Of a stretch of DNA of 7,414 bases, positions 6,554 to 7,414 are shown one piece after another. Every line of letters starts with the position of its first letter. Position 1 is the stretch's first letter. Both the position numbers and the translations under genes were made by a program. The stretch is from NCBI GenBank assembly GCA_027080755.1, contig JALWQC010000140.1:1-7414 (forward strand), given 5' to 3'. A model generated the notes under the pieces. That model was not told the origin of the DNA, did no database searches, and saw nothing but the letters and a program-made list of their open reading frames with translations. The stretch comes from Paracoccaceae bacterium (GTDB lineage: Bacteria > Pseudomonadota > Alphaproteobacteria > Rhodobacterales > Rhodobacteraceae).

Positions 6554-7414
6554 TTCCGGCCCTCAGGCCGGCGCAGGCAAGCGGTAATTTCGGCCATGAC
6601 GGAAACCGCGATTTCCGCCGGCGTCGCCGCGCCGATATCCGCCCCGACGGGGGCATGGATACGCGCAACCTCCGCCGGAGAGAACCCCGCCGCCAGCAGG
6701 CGGTCAACCCGTTTGGCATGGGTCCGCCGCGAGCCGAGACTGCCGATATAAAAGGCATCGGAGCGCAGCGCCACATGCAACGCGGGGTCGTCGATCTTGG
6801 GGTCATGCGACAGGGTGACAACCGCCGTGCGCGCATCCGGCGCAAGGCGCTGCACCACCGTATCCGGCCAGTCATGGAACAGGGGAACATCCCCGAAACG
6901 TTCCACGCTGGCAAAGGCGGCGCGCGGGTCCACCACCAGCGGGTCATAGCCGGCCAGCCGCGCCATCTGCACCAGTTGCTGCGCGATATGCACGGCACCG
7001 ACGATAATCATCCGCAAGGGGGGATTGTCGATACGCACGAAACGCGCCCCCTCGAATCCCGAGGCGTCGCGGGCAAAACGCGCCGCGATTTCGGCGGGGA
7101 AATCGCCCGACAGCACCTGGCGTTCCCAGCTTTGCGTATCGACGACATAGGCCGCGGGCCGCCGCGCTGCCCGCAGATCGGCCAGTTGGCGCAACAGTTC
7201 CGGCGCGGGGCCTTTGCCGATCCCGAGCGGCTCTACCAGCACGCGGATCTTGCCGCCACAGGCCAGACCGACGGCGAAGGCCTCTTCATTGGTGACGCCG
7301 TATTCCAGAATGCGGGGGGTGCCGTCCTGCAAGGCTTCCAGCGCCTCTTCGACCACGGCCCCCTCTACACAGCCGCCGGAAACCGAGCCGGCGATCTCCA
7401 TATCCCCGCTGATC
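6550..7414 (-). CDS. XdhC/CoxF-family molybdenum enzyme maturation factor, 5' end missing
   Basis: This is a cytoplasmic chaperone of the XdhC/CoxI family. Characterised XdhC binds molybdenum cofactor, helps its sulfuration and inserts it into xanthine dehydrogenase-type enzymes. The visible part is about 287 codons. An internal ATG at 7401 is unlikely to be the start: the frame stays open to the window edge (I-S-G-D before it), and the conserved GSVSGGCVEG motif falls only a few residues later, whereas family members have some 40 residues before it. The N-terminal XdhC_CoxI domain with this cysteine motif covers roughly the first 80 residues from that ATG. A linker follows, then a C-terminal Rossmann-like XdhC_C domain starting at MIIVGAVHIA (residues 131-140 from the ATG) and including FYIGSLGSRRTHAKR (217 onward). 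GAVH replaces the GAGH seen in many relatives. The stop codon overlaps the start of the MocA-like gene. The family is clear; whether the client is a xanthine dehydrogenase, a CO dehydrogenase or another hydroxylase needs the genes beyond the right edge. Confidence 0.92.
   Translation of the reverse strand, partial: ISGDMEIAGSVSGGCVEGAVVEEALEALQDGTPRILEYGVTNEEAFAVGLACGGKIRVLVEPLGIGKGPAPELLRQLADLRAARRPAAYVVDTQSWERQVLSGDFPAEIAARFARDASGFEGARFVRIDNPPLRMIIVGAVHIAQQLVQMARLAGYDPLVVDPRAAFASVERFGDVPLFHDWPDTVVQRLAPDARTAVVTLSHDPKIDDPALHVALRSDAFYIGSLGSRRTHAKRVDRLLAAGFSPAEVARIHAPVGADIGAATPAEIAVSVMAEITACLRRPEGRK
6556..6571 (-). promoter_or_regulatory. GC hairpin overlapping the ribosome binding site of the MocA-like gene
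   Basis: On the minus strand this reads CCGGCC-TGAG-GGCCGG: a perfect 6-base-pair, all-GC stem with a four-base loop, ending two bases before the ATG at 6553. The Shine-Dalgarno GAGGG (6564-6560) lies partly in the loop and partly in the 3' arm. The same bases encode the last residues of the XdhC-like protein (R-P-E-G-R). A ribosome finishing that gene would open the stem, which fits with the overlapping stop and start. The pairing is seen directly; the regulatory role is inference, and short GC stems are common by chance in such DNA. Confidence 0.4.

Noticed and set aside
5958..6998. A 346-codon minus-strand frame crossing the XdhC-like and MocA-like genes.
   Set aside because: It is out of frame with two clearly conserved proteins, has a shadow-like Arg/Pro/Ala-rich composition and no motif.
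7399..7401. ATG at 7401 as the start of the XdhC-like gene.
   Set aside because: The frame is open to the window edge and the conserved SGGCVEG motif would begin only eight residues after this ATG, so the true start must lie outside the window.
1..7414. Mobile elements, CRISPR arrays, tRNA or other RNA genes, and long repeats.
   Set aside because: No repeats with spacers, transposase-like proteins, terminal inverted repeats or tRNA-like clover patterns were seen. Nearly every base is accounted for by four conserved genes.

Overview
The window is gene-dense, GC-rich (about two-thirds G+C by eye) DNA. All four recognisable genes lie on the minus strand, so transcription runs from right to left. 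Codon choice, protein composition and the PAN-domain form of the large alpha-2-macroglobulin suggest an alphaproteobacterium, most likely a member of the Rhodobacteraceae. That placement is inference from family resemblance, not a search result.

Layout in transcription order: (1) 7414-6550, an XdhC/CoxF-family molybdenum-enzyme maturation factor whose 5' end is cut by the right edge. (2) 6553-5939, a MobA/MocA-like molybdenum cofactor nucleotidyltransferase that overlaps the first gene by 4 bases (ATGA). A small GC hairpin covers part of its ribosome binding site. (3) After a 52-base gap, 5886-448, a 1812-residue periplasmic alpha-2-macroglobulin-like protein with a signal peptide, an N-terminal PAN/Apple-like domain, macroglobulin domains, a bait-like segment and an intact thioester motif. 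(4) After one base, 446-1, the start of penicillin-binding protein 1C (pbpC), cut by the left edge inside its glycosyltransferase domain.

The window therefore joins two known modules. XdhC plus MocA prepares molybdenum cofactor for an enzyme of the xanthine dehydrogenase / CO dehydrogenase family, whose structural genes would be expected beyond the right edge. The thioester-type macroglobulin plus PBP1C is a recognised bacterial pairing. It is thought to trap proteases that breach the outer membrane while PBP1C repairs the cell wall.

I saw no RNA genes, mobile elements, CRISPR arrays, long repeats or convincing intrinsic terminators. No gene-free stretch exceeds 52 bases. I do not see an undescribed system here. 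The points most worth a second look are the non-lipoprotein PAN-macroglobulin architecture, the cysteine distribution in that protein, and the two tightly coupled gene junctions.
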